Shown one piece after another: positions 44,492 through 52,683 of a stretch of DNA of 64,000 bases; position 1 is the first letter of the stretch; each line of letters opens with the position of its first letter. The position numbers and the translations under genes were made by a program. The DNA is from Filomicrobium sp. Lineage in GTDB: Bacteria > Pseudomonadota > Alphaproteobacteria > Rhizobiales > Hyphomicrobiaceae. Below the pieces are notes generated by a model. It had not been told where the DNA came from. It made no database searches and saw only the letters and a list, made by a program, of their open reading frames with translations. Location: the NCBI GenBank assembly GCA_017792465.1, contig CP051234.1, forward strand, positions 1,614,606 through 1,678,605, in the 5' to 3' direction.

Positions 44492-45763
44492 ATGATGCTT
44501 TCACTGCAAAGCCTGATCGGACTTTTGGCGTTGCCACTTCTGGCGCTCGCCCTTAGCGAGAACCGACGGCGGGCTTTCTCCTGGCGCATCATTGTCGGCG
44601 GTATCGCGTTACAGATGCTGCTTGCTGTTTTGCTGCTGAAGGTGCCGGCGACGCGGTTCTTGTTCGTCTGGCTCAATGACGTGTTTCTTGTTCTCAACAC
44701 GGCAACCAAAGCGGGCACCAGCGTCGTTTTCGGTTATCTGGGCGGCGGCGAAGTTCCCTTCCAGACAACCGGTACGGGCTCGTCGTTCGTGCTGGCGTTC
44801 CAGGCGCTCCCAATCGTTCTGATTATGAGCGCGCTGTCGGCTGTTCTGTTCCACTGGGGCGTCTTGCAGGTCGTCGTCGCGGCGTTCTCGGCGGTGTTGC
44901 GGCGGACGTTCGGGATCGGCGGGGCGGTCGGCGTTTCGACGGCGGCCAACATCTTTGTCGGCATGGTCGAGGCACCGCTGCTGGTCAGGCCTTATCTGGC
45001 GCGACTGACGCGTTCGGAGCTTTTCATCGTGATGACGGCGGGGATGGCGACAATTGCGGGGACGGTTCTCGTTCTCTATGCCGGACTGATCGGCACCAGC
45101 CTTGATGGCGCCGTCGGCCATCTTGTCGTTGCGTCGGTCATCTCCGCGCCTGCGGCCATTATGATCGCGCTGATCATGGTCCCGCCGGGCGACGAGGATG
45201 AGGCAACGAGCGGGCAGGACGCAGCCCGAGTTGAAGCCGATCCCGCCCATTCGACAATGGATGCGATCGCACGCGGCACGGCCAATGGGCTGACGCTATT
45301 CTTGAACATCATTGCGATGCTGATCGTCTTCATCGCGCTTGTCAGTCTGGTTGATCAGATCCTGGAGCTGCTGCCTGACGTACAAGGCGCGCCGATCACG
45401 TTGTCTCGGGTCTTAGGTTTGGCATTCGCACCGTTGACGTGGGTCATCGGCATTCCTTGGGAACAGGCGCAGGCTGCCGGTGGGCTTCTCGGCATCAAGA
45501 CCGTTCTCAACGAATTCCTTGCCTTTGCTGAATTGGCCAAGCTTCCGCCAGAAGCTCTCGATAATCGCTCGCGTCTCATCATGGCTTATGCGCTGTGCGG
45601 GTTTGCCAATTTCGGATCGCTGGCGATAATGCTCGGCGGCTTGATGACGATGGTCCCGGAACGGCGCGCCGAATTATCTGAACTTGGCCTTCGCACCATC
45701 ATCTCGGGAACGCTGGCGACGTTGATGACGGGTGCGGTTGTTGGCGTCCTGACCCCAGCCTAG
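44492..45763 (+). CDS. NupC-family concentrative nucleoside transporter
   Basis: 423-residue inner-membrane transporter taking up nucleosides with protons or sodium. Signatures: SLIGLLALPLLALALSENRRRAF, FLGYLGGGEVPFQTTGTGSSFVLAFQALP (ligand-binding hairpin), SVSTAANIFVGMVEAPLLVRPYL, and YALCGFANFGSLAIMLGGLMTMVPERR. About ten membrane helices. No nucleoside enzymes are adjacent. Confidence 0.93.
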   Translation: MMLSLQSLIGLLALPLLALALSENRRRAFSWRIIVGGIALQMLLAVLLLKVPATRFLFVWLNDVFLVLNTATKAGTSVVFGYLGGGEVPFQTTGTGSSFVLAFQALPIVLIMSALSAVLFHWGVLQVVVAAFSAVLRRTFGIGGAVGVSTAANIFVGMVEAPLLVRPYLARLTRSELFIVMTAGMATIAGTVLVLYAGLIGTSLDGAVGHLVVASVISAPAAIMIALIMVPPGDEDEATSGQDAARVEADPAHSTMDAIARGTANGLTLFLNIIAMLIVFIALVSLVDQILELLPDVQGAPITLSRVLGLAFAPLTWVIGIPWEQAQAAGGLLGIKTVLNEFLAFAELAKLPPEALDNRSRLIMAYALCGFANFGSLAIMLGGLMTMVPERRAELSELGLRTIISGTLATLMTGAVVGVLTPA

Positions 45764-45835
45764 TGCAATGGGCAAATGGTGAAGTGAAGCGACCGCTTTG
45801 TGGCTGTCCGTGTGATGTGCTCGGTTGGCCCTCGC

Positions 45836-47365
45836 TCACGTCAGCCAGGCGCGGCCTTCCTTGTTTAGGATATCGACCGTCTCGCGGTAATAGGCTTCGG
45901 CACGGTCGTACGATGCGCCGATGCTGACGACGCCCAACTTGCCGAATTCAGACAGCGCGCCCATCAAATGGAAGACGACACCTTCCTGGTTGGTGCCGTG
46001 GAAGTGCAGGCGGTTCATGGCGGCGATGTCGATCAGATCGAATGGCAGCAGGCCGCGGTAAAGATCGGATTCCAGGTTGTCGGAGGCGTAGTAATAGCGT
46101 GGCCGGCCACCAGGAATGAGAAAGTTGCCGGTGTCGCGGCAGTAGGTGCCATCGGTCAGCGACTGCAGCATCATGAACGGGTGCGTCGTGCCGCCCTTGC
46201 GCAGGTTGATTTCGATGGCCACGTGCCGCCAGCTTCCGTCCGGATTGGGCAGCGACAGGAAGTCTACGCTGAAACGCCCCAGCGCGCCGCGTTTTGCCAG
46301 GGCTTCGGCAACGCGCATGCCCTGGTCCTGGATTTCAAGGCGATAGGCCTCGTCAGCGGGAAAGCGGCAGCCGAGAAAGATCTGCGCGTTGTCTCCACCT
46401 AAGACCTGATCGTGTGTCGAGATCGGCTCGACGGAGCCGGTCGGATCGATACGCAATTGGGCAGACGGCGAGCGCTTGTCATCGCCGGGGATGAATTCCT
46501 CGACGATGCCGCCCATCGCCAGGAACTTCTCTGAATAAAGGTCCCAAGTCATCCCGCCGGATTCAAACTCAAGATGCGGCAGACGCTGCTTGACCCAAGG
46601 CATCAGCGCACTGCCTTCGGGGGCTCCGGCATAACTGAAGACCGCGTTGCCCTCGCCGGAAAACCCATCGTTCAGTTTTACCACCGCGCGGGCGAGATCC
46701 GGGTTCTGGCCTTTGAGTTCGAAAAGGGATTCGGCGATGTCGTCGGCATTTGCCAAATCTTCCATGCCGGGTGGCATTTCGAGGCCGGCTTCGCGGAAGA
46801 TTTTGCGCGAGCCGCTTTTGGTCCCCAGGTGGTAGAGCGAGGGATCGCAGCCATAAACCGGCAAATCGAGCGCCAGGCCCAGCGCCCGCTCCAGGTCGGT
46901 GACCGTGAAGCACGTCATGTGAGCGCGCGAGGCATCAGGAATGGCTTCGCGAATGCGCTGCAGGACGCGCGGGCGGACCAGCAGTTTCTCGCTCAAGGGC
47001 ATTGGAGAGGCGTCGTTGCAGGAGATCAGCGTCAGGCGACGGCGGGCGTGTTGAGCGGGAATGCCCGGCAGCAGATGGAGATAGTAATCGACGATCGGGT
47101 CTGCGATCGGCATGCTCGTCAGATAGATGACGTGGGTGCGGGGAAAGCGCAAAAGCAAAAGCGTACAAAGCTGGCGCTCTTCGTAATGGTGCACGCCAGA
47201 AATGCGGGCCAGGACTTCCTGATCGAGCGAGAGGCTGGGGACGATGACGACCGTTCGCGGGGCGTTGCGATCGGCGCTTGCTTCCGCAAAGGAGATCGCC
47301 AGGTTTTCCCGGAGCTCCTGCAAGCGTTTCAGTTCGGCCTCTGTCGGCGGCGGCACTTTCAGCAT
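45836..47365 (-). CDS. PGM1-like ATP-grasp peptide ligase
   Basis: 509-residue protein related to PGM1, the ATP-grasp peptide ligase of pheganomycin biosynthesis. Segments seen: TVVIVPSLSLDQEVLARISGVHHYEERQLC and FPRTHVIYLTSMPIADPIVDYYLHLLPG (PGM1-type N-terminal half), then ATP-grasp features VVKLNDGFSGEGNAVF, EEFIPGDDKRSPSAQLRIDP, GRFSVDFLSL and AIEINLRKGGTTHPFMML with metal-binding residues. The ATG at 47365 has GGGAG 8 nt upstream; a TTG 30 bp earlier is less likely. It follows an AstE-like hydrolase on the same strand (68-bp gap). The pair may form and cleave an amide bond on the same kind of peptide. Substrate unknown. Confidence 0.82.
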   Translation of the reverse strand: MLKVPPPTEAELKRLQELRENLAISFAEASADRNAPRTVVIVPSLSLDQEVLARISGVHHYEERQLCTLLLLRFPRTHVIYLTSMPIADPIVDYYLHLLPGIPAQHARRRLTLISCNDASPMPLSEKLLVRPRVLQRIREAIPDASRAHMTCFTVTDLERALGLALDLPVYGCDPSLYHLGTKSGSRKIFREAGLEMPPGMEDLANADDIAESLFELKGQNPDLARAVVKLNDGFSGEGNAVFSYAGAPEGSALMPWVKQRLPHLEFESGGMTWDLYSEKFLAMGGIVEEFIPGDDKRSPSAQLRIDPTGSVEPISTHDQVLGGDNAQIFLGCRFPADEAYRLEIQDQGMRVAEALAKRGALGRFSVDFLSLPNPDGSWRHVAIEINLRKGGTTHPFMMLQSLTDGTYCRDTGNFLIPGGRPRYYYASDNLESDLYRGLLPFDLIDIAAMNRLHFHGTNQEGVVFHLMGALSEFGKLGVVSIGASYDRAEAYYRETVDILNKEGRAWLT

Positions 47366-47433
47366 GTCGTCACTCCCAGACGGCGAGGTCTGCAATGCCC
47401 GATGGGTGTTCAGGTGCAGACGCGCTCATCGCG

Positions 47434-48498
47434 TTATTCCACCGGCCGACCCTGCCTGTCGATCCGATGCATCAGATAGCCGAGGCAATCGAGCCTGACG
47501 GCGCGCGGATCGAGCGTCAACATCGCCGGGATCGCCGGCCGTGCCAGATAGATTCCGCCGTTATCATACTCGATATAGCCTTCGACATCGGCATCCATTT
47601 CACCGCCAGGGATAACGGCGAGGCGACGATCTCCGGCGTTGCCCAGTTCGCCCAGCTTGGTTCCAGGTTCCAGTTCGGAAAAATTAAGCCGGTCGAGTTC
47701 TGCGATGAAGCGGAAATCGGCGTCTTGATCGCCGTAGCTGAAACTGGCATCTGGCGGCACGCGCAGGATCACCGCCGTACGCAACAGGTCGACGTCCTGC
47801 TCCGGCACCGGATGCTCGGGGAAGTGGTCGAGGGCGAGGGCTGCCTCTACGAATTCGGCGGCATGCTCGGTTGCCGAAGGAGACCCCGGCACGCCGCATT
47901 CGACGGTGACGGCCGGGCAGACTTTCGCCATGGCTGCCGACTGCACGCCGACGGGCCGCGTGAAATAAACGACCGTTCTGGAGAACAGCCGCGCCAGGTG
48001 CAGGAAGCGCTCATCGAGCACGTTGAGGCAGGCGTAATGCGGGTTGTTGCCGGTGTTGTTGTGGATGTCGATCGAGGCGAACGGCTTTTCGGCGGCGACG
48101 ACTTCGACCACATGCCGGATCAAAGCGGCTTCGCGGGCTTCGGGGTATCGCGTGCCGGGCCAGGAACGGTTGTAATCGGCCTGGGTATCGAGCGTGCGCA
48201 CGTTGGCTTTGGCCGCTTCGATGTTGCCGACGAAGAGCAGCATTCGGCGCGGAAGCGGATTGGCCCCGTGTTTTTTCAGGATCTCCTGGATCGCGGTCCA
48301 GCCGGTATCCTCGTTGCCGTGCAATAGGACGGAAACGAACAGCGGCTCAGGGTTGCGGCCGGGAATATCAAAAAGCGAGGGACCGGGAATGTGCTGCCAA
48401 AGATCGGGGGCTGCGACATCCAAAAGGTTGCTTGGAAAACCTTCGTAGCGGGTGAGTTCAAGCCCACCCGCGCCGGCGCTACCGGTCGATCCACCCAT
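47434..48498 (-). CDS. M14-family zinc hydrolase, AstE/aspartoacylase-like
   Basis: 354-residue zinc carboxypeptidase-fold protein. Zinc and catalytic motifs: HGNED (H60, E63), an NRSWPG segment (110-115) like the substrate-binding NRxFPG of aspartoacylases, DIHNNTGNNP (D144-H146) as the second zinc His, and VECG with the catalytic Glu near 200. Upstream gene of the PGM1-like ligase, so probably a hydrolase acting on the ligase's product or releasing its substrate. A similar gene ends the window (62956-63996). Confidence 0.82.
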   Translation of the reverse strand: MGGSTGSAGAGGLELTRYEGFPSNLLDVAAPDLWQHIPGPSLFDIPGRNPEPLFVSVLLHGNEDTGWTAIQEILKKHGANPLPRRMLLFVGNIEAAKANVRTLDTQADYNRSWPGTRYPEAREAALIRHVVEVVAAEKPFASIDIHNNTGNNPHYACLNVLDERFLHLARLFSRTVVYFTRPVGVQSAAMAKVCPAVTVECGVPGSPSATEHAAEFVEAALALDHFPEHPVPEQDVDLLRTAVILRVPPDASFSYGDQDADFRFIAELDRLNFSELEPGTKLGELGNAGDRRLAVIPGGEMDADVEGYIEYDNGGIYLARPAIPAMLTLDPRAVRLDCLGYLMHRIDRQGRPVE

Positions 48499-48600
48499 CT
48501 TTGCTTGTCGCCTCGGTTCGTTAATCGGGAGGCGAAGCTAGCAGCGCCGCCTTCGCGCTACTATGACCGTGGTCAACTGTGGTGGTCAATTGCGGCGTGG

Positions 48601-48640
48601 AGGCGCTCCTCGTTGAGCTTTTGCCGCACGAGGAGCGCCT
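48601..48640. other. Strong hairpin between the MBL-fold gene and the AstE-like gene
   Basis: A perfect 13-bp stem, AGGCGCTCCTCGT (48601-48613) with ACGAGGAGCGCCT (48628-48640), and a 14-nt loop. The T-rich tail (TTTTGCGATTTTT) is on the plus side, while both flanking genes are on the minus strand, so as a minus-strand terminator it would lack a proper T-run. Confidence 0.6.
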
Positions 48641-48659
48641 TTTGCGATTTTTGCAGATC

Positions 48660-49592
48660 TTAGGTGAGGGCTTCGTAGGCGTAGCCTGAGCCAGATTTGA
48701 CGACCCTTCCAATGGCCGGCGGCGGCAGGTGGTAGCCGATCAGCATCGCCTTCTCGTTATGCAGCCGATCGAGGAGGCGCTTGCGGGTGGCAGCGGCGAC
48801 GTCCGGGAGGTGGTCGGTGCCTGAGTGCCATTCGGGATATTCGAACGAGATCACATGGTTGGTGAGCGCGTCGCCGAGCACGACGAGTTTATCGGAGCCG
48901 GAGTTGACCTCAACGGACACGTGGCCCTGCGTGTGTCCATTGGTTTCGATGAGACCGATGCCGGAGACGATTTCGTCGCCCTCCTTGACGAACTTGATGC
49001 GCTCCTCGATCGCGTCGAAGCGTGCCTTTGCGCCGATGGCGAAGGCCTGACGGTCCTCCGGGAGCATCTTCGCTGCTGCCTCTGGATCGCGCCAGAATGC
49101 GAATTCCTTTTCGGCAATGTAGTAGGTCGCCTCGGGGAAGGTCAGTTCATCGAAATCGTTGACCGAGCCCCAGAGGTGGTCGGGGTGGCCGTGGGTGAGG
49201 ATCACCTTGGAGATTGCGCTGAAATCGATGCCTGCGTCCGACAGCGCCTGTTCTAGCTTGCCAGTGGTCGGCGTAAAGCGTGGACCGGAGCCGAAGTCAA
49301 CGAGGATCAGTTCGTCGGGTGTGCGGATCAGCGTCACGTTGATCGGCGATTTGAATACCTCTCCGCCCTGGCCGGCGCGCTCATAGATCTCCTTTTTCGA
49401 GGGATCGGGTTTGGCGATCCGGATCGAGGTGGGGAGATTGATGTGGCCGTCGGAGAAGGTGGTGATTTCGAGATCGCCGACCTTGACGGTGTTGGAAGCG
49501 AAGGCGGGGAGCGGCATTGCCGACAGCGCGGCTGTGGCAGCGGCGCCAGCGATGAACTCACGGCGGTTCGGCGACCAGAATTTCTCAGTCAT
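48660..49592 (-). CDS. Tat-exported metallo-beta-lactamase-fold hydrolase of the sox locus
   Basis: 310-residue MBL-fold protein with a twin-arginine signal (NRREFIAGAAATAALS). The metal motif THGHPDHLWG is intact, with further ligands in TNGHTQGH, LVVLGDAL and the closing FEYPEWHSG. The start at 49592 (MTEKFW) is preferred. It is the last gene after soxXYZABCD and a second MBL-fold gene; sox-linked MBL proteins (SoxH-like) are exported, non-essential and of unclear role, possibly sulfur-handling. A strong hairpin lies just downstream. Confidence 0.82.
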   Translation of the reverse strand: MTEKFWSPNRREFIAGAAATAALSAMPLPAFASNTVKVGDLEITTFSDGHINLPTSIRIAKPDPSKKEIYERAGQGGEVFKSPINVTLIRTPDELILVDFGSGPRFTPTTGKLEQALSDAGIDFSAISKVILTHGHPDHLWGSVNDFDELTFPEATYYIAEKEFAFWRDPEAAAKMLPEDRQAFAIGAKARFDAIEERIKFVKEGDEIVSGIGLIETNGHTQGHVSVEVNSGSDKLVVLGDALTNHVISFEYPEWHSGTDHLPDVAAATRKRLLDRLHNEKAMLIGYHLPPPAIGRVVKSGSGYAYEALT

Positions 49593-49603
49593 GTTCGTCA
49601 ACC

Positions 49604-50557
49604 TCACTCGAATTCCATCTGCTCATAAACGCGCCCGGCATTGCGGGTCGCGAGTTCCTCGAAGGTGTCGAGGAACTTATAGGGCGATTGATCGACATAG
49701 TAGGCATCTTTCAGCGTGCCGCCATTGTCGATGTGTTTGCGGATCTTGTCGCGCAGGTAGACCAGATAGTCCTTCGTGTAGCGACGCACCTGATCCATGT
49801 TGGTGGGATGGCCGTGGCCGGGAATGACGTAGAGTGCGCCAAGCGCTTCGAAGTTTTCCCAGCTTTCCAGCCAATCGGCGGTATTGGTCTCGGCGAAAAT
49901 CGGCGGCATGCGTTCATGAAAGGCCATATCGCCGGAAATGACGAGCTTCTTCTCCGGGATCCAAACCGCTATATCGCCGGGCGAATGGGCCGGACCAAGA
50001 TTGAGCACTTCGATCGTGAACGTGCCCATCTTGATTTCGTACTTTTCGTCGAATGTTTCGGTCGGGCCGACAAGCTCGGTGCCTTTGATCTTTTCTTTCA
50101 AGATGCGTTCGTGACGCTCCAGACTTTGGCCGCCGGTCTCCTTGAATGCTTCAGCGGCATGCTCGTTGGCGAGGATCTTGACCCCTTGCTTCTTCCAGTA
50201 GCCGTTGCCCAACATCGCGTGGCCCTGGCCGTTCTCGTTGATGACGAGCTTGACGGGCTGATCGGTGATTTTCTTGATCTCGTTATGGAGGGCTTCGGCG
50301 AGCTGGCTTGAAGCACCGGCGTTGACAACGATGACGCCATCGCCGGTGACGATGAACGACAGGTTGTTGTTATGACCGGAGTTTTCGTAGGTCGGTGGGG
50401 CCGTCGCCCCGATGGCCGACCAGACATGCGGGATGACTTCGACCGGCTTACTGTAGAGGGGCGAATCTGGATACTGATCCTTGATCGATTGACTCGCAAA
50501 CGCTGCGGACGAAAATCCGACAACATAGAGCGCCAAGAAAATCGTCCGCAGCGTCAT
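49604..50557 (-). CDS. Secreted MBL-fold protein (SoxH-like) lacking the usual metal motif
   Basis: 317 residues; signal peptide to about AFAS. The fold is recognisable (VIPHVWSAIGA, NLSFIVTGDGVIVVNAG, GPAHSPGDIAVWIPEKKLVISGDMAFHE, ALYVIPGHGHPTNMDQV). However, where HxHxDH should be it reads NENGQGH (107-113), so first-site ligands are lost while the later His and Asp remain. The downstream MBL gene (11-bp gap) has the full motif. It follows soxD by 18 bp, part of the sox operon. Either a changed metal site or a non-catalytic binding protein. Confidence 0.8.
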   Translation of the reverse strand: MTLRTIFLALYVVGFSSAAFASQSIKDQYPDSPLYSKPVEVIPHVWSAIGATAPPTYENSGHNNNLSFIVTGDGVIVVNAGASSQLAEALHNEIKKITDQPVKLVINENGQGHAMLGNGYWKKQGVKILANEHAAEAFKETGGQSLERHERILKEKIKGTELVGPTETFDEKYEIKMGTFTIEVLNLGPAHSPGDIAVWIPEKKLVISGDMAFHERMPPIFAETNTADWLESWENFEALGALYVIPGHGHPTNMDQVRRYTKDYLVYLRDKIRKHIDNGGTLKDAYYVDQSPYKFLDTFEELATRNAGRVYEQMEFE

Positions 50558-50575
50558 AGTTCGTTTCCTTTTCCC

Positions 50576-51292
50576 TTAGTCGATGGAGCCCTTCGGTGCG
50601 TCCTCGTTGTTCTTCGATCCTCCAGTTTCCGGAGTGACGTCAAGAACGCGGGCGTGCATCGTTATTTTAACGTCGCTCTTGCAATCCTTCATGCAAGGCT
50701 CGCCATCCTTCTTGACGTTCTTTGCATCCGGTCGGTCATCGTCGATGAAGTTCTTCTCGTTTGGCATCTGGATCGACGTGAAGGTTTTATCCGAGAGCTC
50801 GAACTGGTCATCAGTGATGACATCGTTCATCAGCAGGATATAGGCGATGATGCTGTAGGTTTCATCGGGCTTGAGGGTCTGCGCGTTACCGAACGGCATG
50901 GCGCGATGGATGTAGTCGAAGGCGGTTGACAGGTAAGGCCAATAAGACCCAACCGTCTTGACCGGGTTTTGCGATTTCAACGTATCGCGGCCACCGGCCA
51001 ATACCGGCCAGCGGTCAACGCCTTCGGCGAAGTCGCCGTGGCAGATGGCGCACTTGGCAGCGAAGATCGCTTCGCCTTTGGCAGCGTTGCCTTTGCCGAC
51101 GGGAAGACCCTTGCCATCGGGACGGACATCGATGTCCCAGGCGGCAACTTCTTCTTCGGTGGCTTCGCGACCAAGGCCGAACTTTTTGGTTTCTTCGGCC
51201 GATGCCATTCCAGACATTGCAACGCCAGCGACCATTGCGGCCGCCGTGACTTGAGCAAAGCGCCGCGAAACGGCCTTAGGAAACTTCAACAT
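50576..51292 (-). CDS. soxD: SoxD, cytochrome c subunit of sulfur dehydrogenase, single heme
   Basis: 238 residues starting MLKFPKAVSRRFAQ, with a signal peptide to about ASAEE. The single heme motif is CAICH in FAAKCAICHGDFAEG, with a Met ligand probable in RAMPFGNAQTLKPDETYSIIAYILLMN. The C-terminal extension contains a paired Cys (CMKDC) but no second CxxCH. Paracoccus SoxD is 384 residues with two hemes, so this is a shorter type. It overlaps soxC by 17 bp. SoxCD oxidises the sulfane sulfur bound to SoxY. Confidence 0.9.
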   Translation of the reverse strand: MLKFPKAVSRRFAQVTAAAMVAGVAMSGMASAEETKKFGLGREATEEEVAAWDIDVRPDGKGLPVGKGNAAKGEAIFAAKCAICHGDFAEGVDRWPVLAGGRDTLKSQNPVKTVGSYWPYLSTAFDYIHRAMPFGNAQTLKPDETYSIIAYILLMNDVITDDQFELSDKTFTSIQMPNEKNFIDDDRPDAKNVKKDGEPCMKDCKSDVKITMHARVLDVTPETGGSKNNEDAPKGSID

Positions 51293-52562
51293 TTTCCACC
51301 TCTCCCGTTTTCTTGACGCTCCAGGTCTGAATTCCGTTGTTGTGATAGATCGAGTTTTCGCCGCGGACCGCGCGCAGTTCGTTTTTGGTCGGCTGGATGT
51401 AGCCGGTGGAGTCGATAGCGCGAGACTGCAGAAGCAGCGGCTCACCGTTCCAGTCGAACTCGTAGTAGAAGCGGTGCAGCGACTTATCGAGACTTGGACC
51501 GTCGAGGCGGGCGGTGTGCCAGTTGCGGCCACCATCCATGGTGATATCGACCCGATCGATGGTGCCGCGGCCTGACCAGGCGAGACCCGTAATGACGGTC
51601 GGGCCTTTGCCGTGCTTGATCGGCGCCTGCGGGCTTGGGCTGGTGATCACCGATTTGCAATCCATGACCCAGGTGAAGCGGCGGGCTTTACCGTTGGCCA
51701 GGAGGTCGGTGTACTTGGAGGTTTCTTCGCGGGCCTGCCAGGGCTCATCGCCAACTTCGAGGCGGCGGATCCATTTGACCCACATGTTGCCTTCCCAGCC
51801 GGGAACTACGAGGCGGACCGGATAACCCTGTTCCGGACGCAGCGCTTCACCGTTCATCTTGAAGGCGATGAGGCAGTCATCAAGCGCCTTGAACATCGGG
51901 ATGGAACGGTTCATGCCGGCGGAGTCACCGCCCTCGGCCATCACCCACTTGGCGTTTGACTTGAGGCCGGCTTCTTCGAGCAACGTGCGCAGCGGCACGC
52001 CGGTGTACATGACGTTGTGCACCATGCCGTGCGTGAACTGGCAGCCGTTGAGCTGGGCGCCGCGCCACTCCATGCCGGAGTTTGCCGCGCATTCGAGGAA
52101 GTTGACCTGGTTCTTGCGCGGGAAACGCATCAAGTCTTCGAGCGTGAAGACCATCTGCTTCTCGACGAGACCGTTGATCATCAAGCGGTATTTGTCGGGT
52201 TCGACTTCAGCAACGCCGCCATGATGGCGCTCAAAGCAAAGTCCGTTGGGCGTGATGATGCCATCGAGCTTATGCAGCGGCGTAAAGTTGACGGAAGACT
52301 CCGTCGAAGCGGTCAGCCATTCGACGCTGCGGCGGACAACGTCTTTTTCATATTCGGAAGGCTTGCCGTAGGGGGCTGCGTCGACACCCGCTCCAAGGTA
52401 GCGCGACCAATCCTGGAGTTCGGTAATGGCGGGATCGGACCCGGCGCGGGCTGCGGCCGTCCCAGCGACCAATGCTCCCCCGGCTGCGATTGAAGATCTT
52501 AGAAAATCACGCCGGGACGAAGCCAATCCCGACTCGATTATTTGTTTGTCTTTACGGCTCAC
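51276..52562 (-). CDS. soxC: SoxC, molybdopterin sulfur dehydrogenase subunit
   Basis: 428-residue periplasmic molybdoprotein of the sulfite oxidase family with a Tat signal (SSRRDFLRSSIAAGGALVAG). The Mo-binding Cys is in VNFLECAANSGMEWRG; other marks: GVPLRTLLEEAG, GYPVRLVVPGWEGNMWVKW and a C-terminal dimerisation domain (VITGLAWSGRGTIDRVDITMDGGRNW). GTG at 52562 is 7 nt after GGGAGG, better than TTG at 52568. With SoxD it forms sulfur dehydrogenase, which allows full oxidation of thiosulfate to sulfate without sulfur globules. Confidence 0.95.
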   Translation of the reverse strand: MSRKDKQIIESGLASSRRDFLRSSIAAGGALVAGTAAARAGSDPAITELQDWSRYLGAGVDAAPYGKPSEYEKDVVRRSVEWLTASTESSVNFTPLHKLDGIITPNGLCFERHHGGVAEVEPDKYRLMINGLVEKQMVFTLEDLMRFPRKNQVNFLECAANSGMEWRGAQLNGCQFTHGMVHNVMYTGVPLRTLLEEAGLKSNAKWVMAEGGDSAGMNRSIPMFKALDDCLIAFKMNGEALRPEQGYPVRLVVPGWEGNMWVKWIRRLEVGDEPWQAREETSKYTDLLANGKARRFTWVMDCKSVITSPSPQAPIKHGKGPTVITGLAWSGRGTIDRVDITMDGGRNWHTARLDGPSLDKSLHRFYYEFDWNGEPLLLQSRAIDSTGYIQPTKNELRAVRGENSIYHNNGIQTWSVKKTGEVENVEVS

Positions 52563-52604
52563 GAGCAAGCCTCCCAGTTGCGTTTTCCATTCAGCATTAA
52601 AAAC

Positions 52605-52620
52605 ATGCGAATTTTTGAAT
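52605..52620. promoter_or_regulatory. Candidate SoxR operator before soxC
   Basis: ATGC-N8-GAAT, one base from the ATTC-N8-GAAT pattern known for BigR/SqrR-type ArsR proteins, and sharing the core CG(T/A)ATTTTTGAAT with the site at 57022-57037. It lies 43 bp before the soxC start, in the 121-bp gap after soxB. Confidence 0.6.
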
Positions 52621-52683
52621 GTCTAGGCTATCCGGGCAGATGATTTGCATCTCATCCGCCACGTCCCGCCTGCGAAGTGGTGG

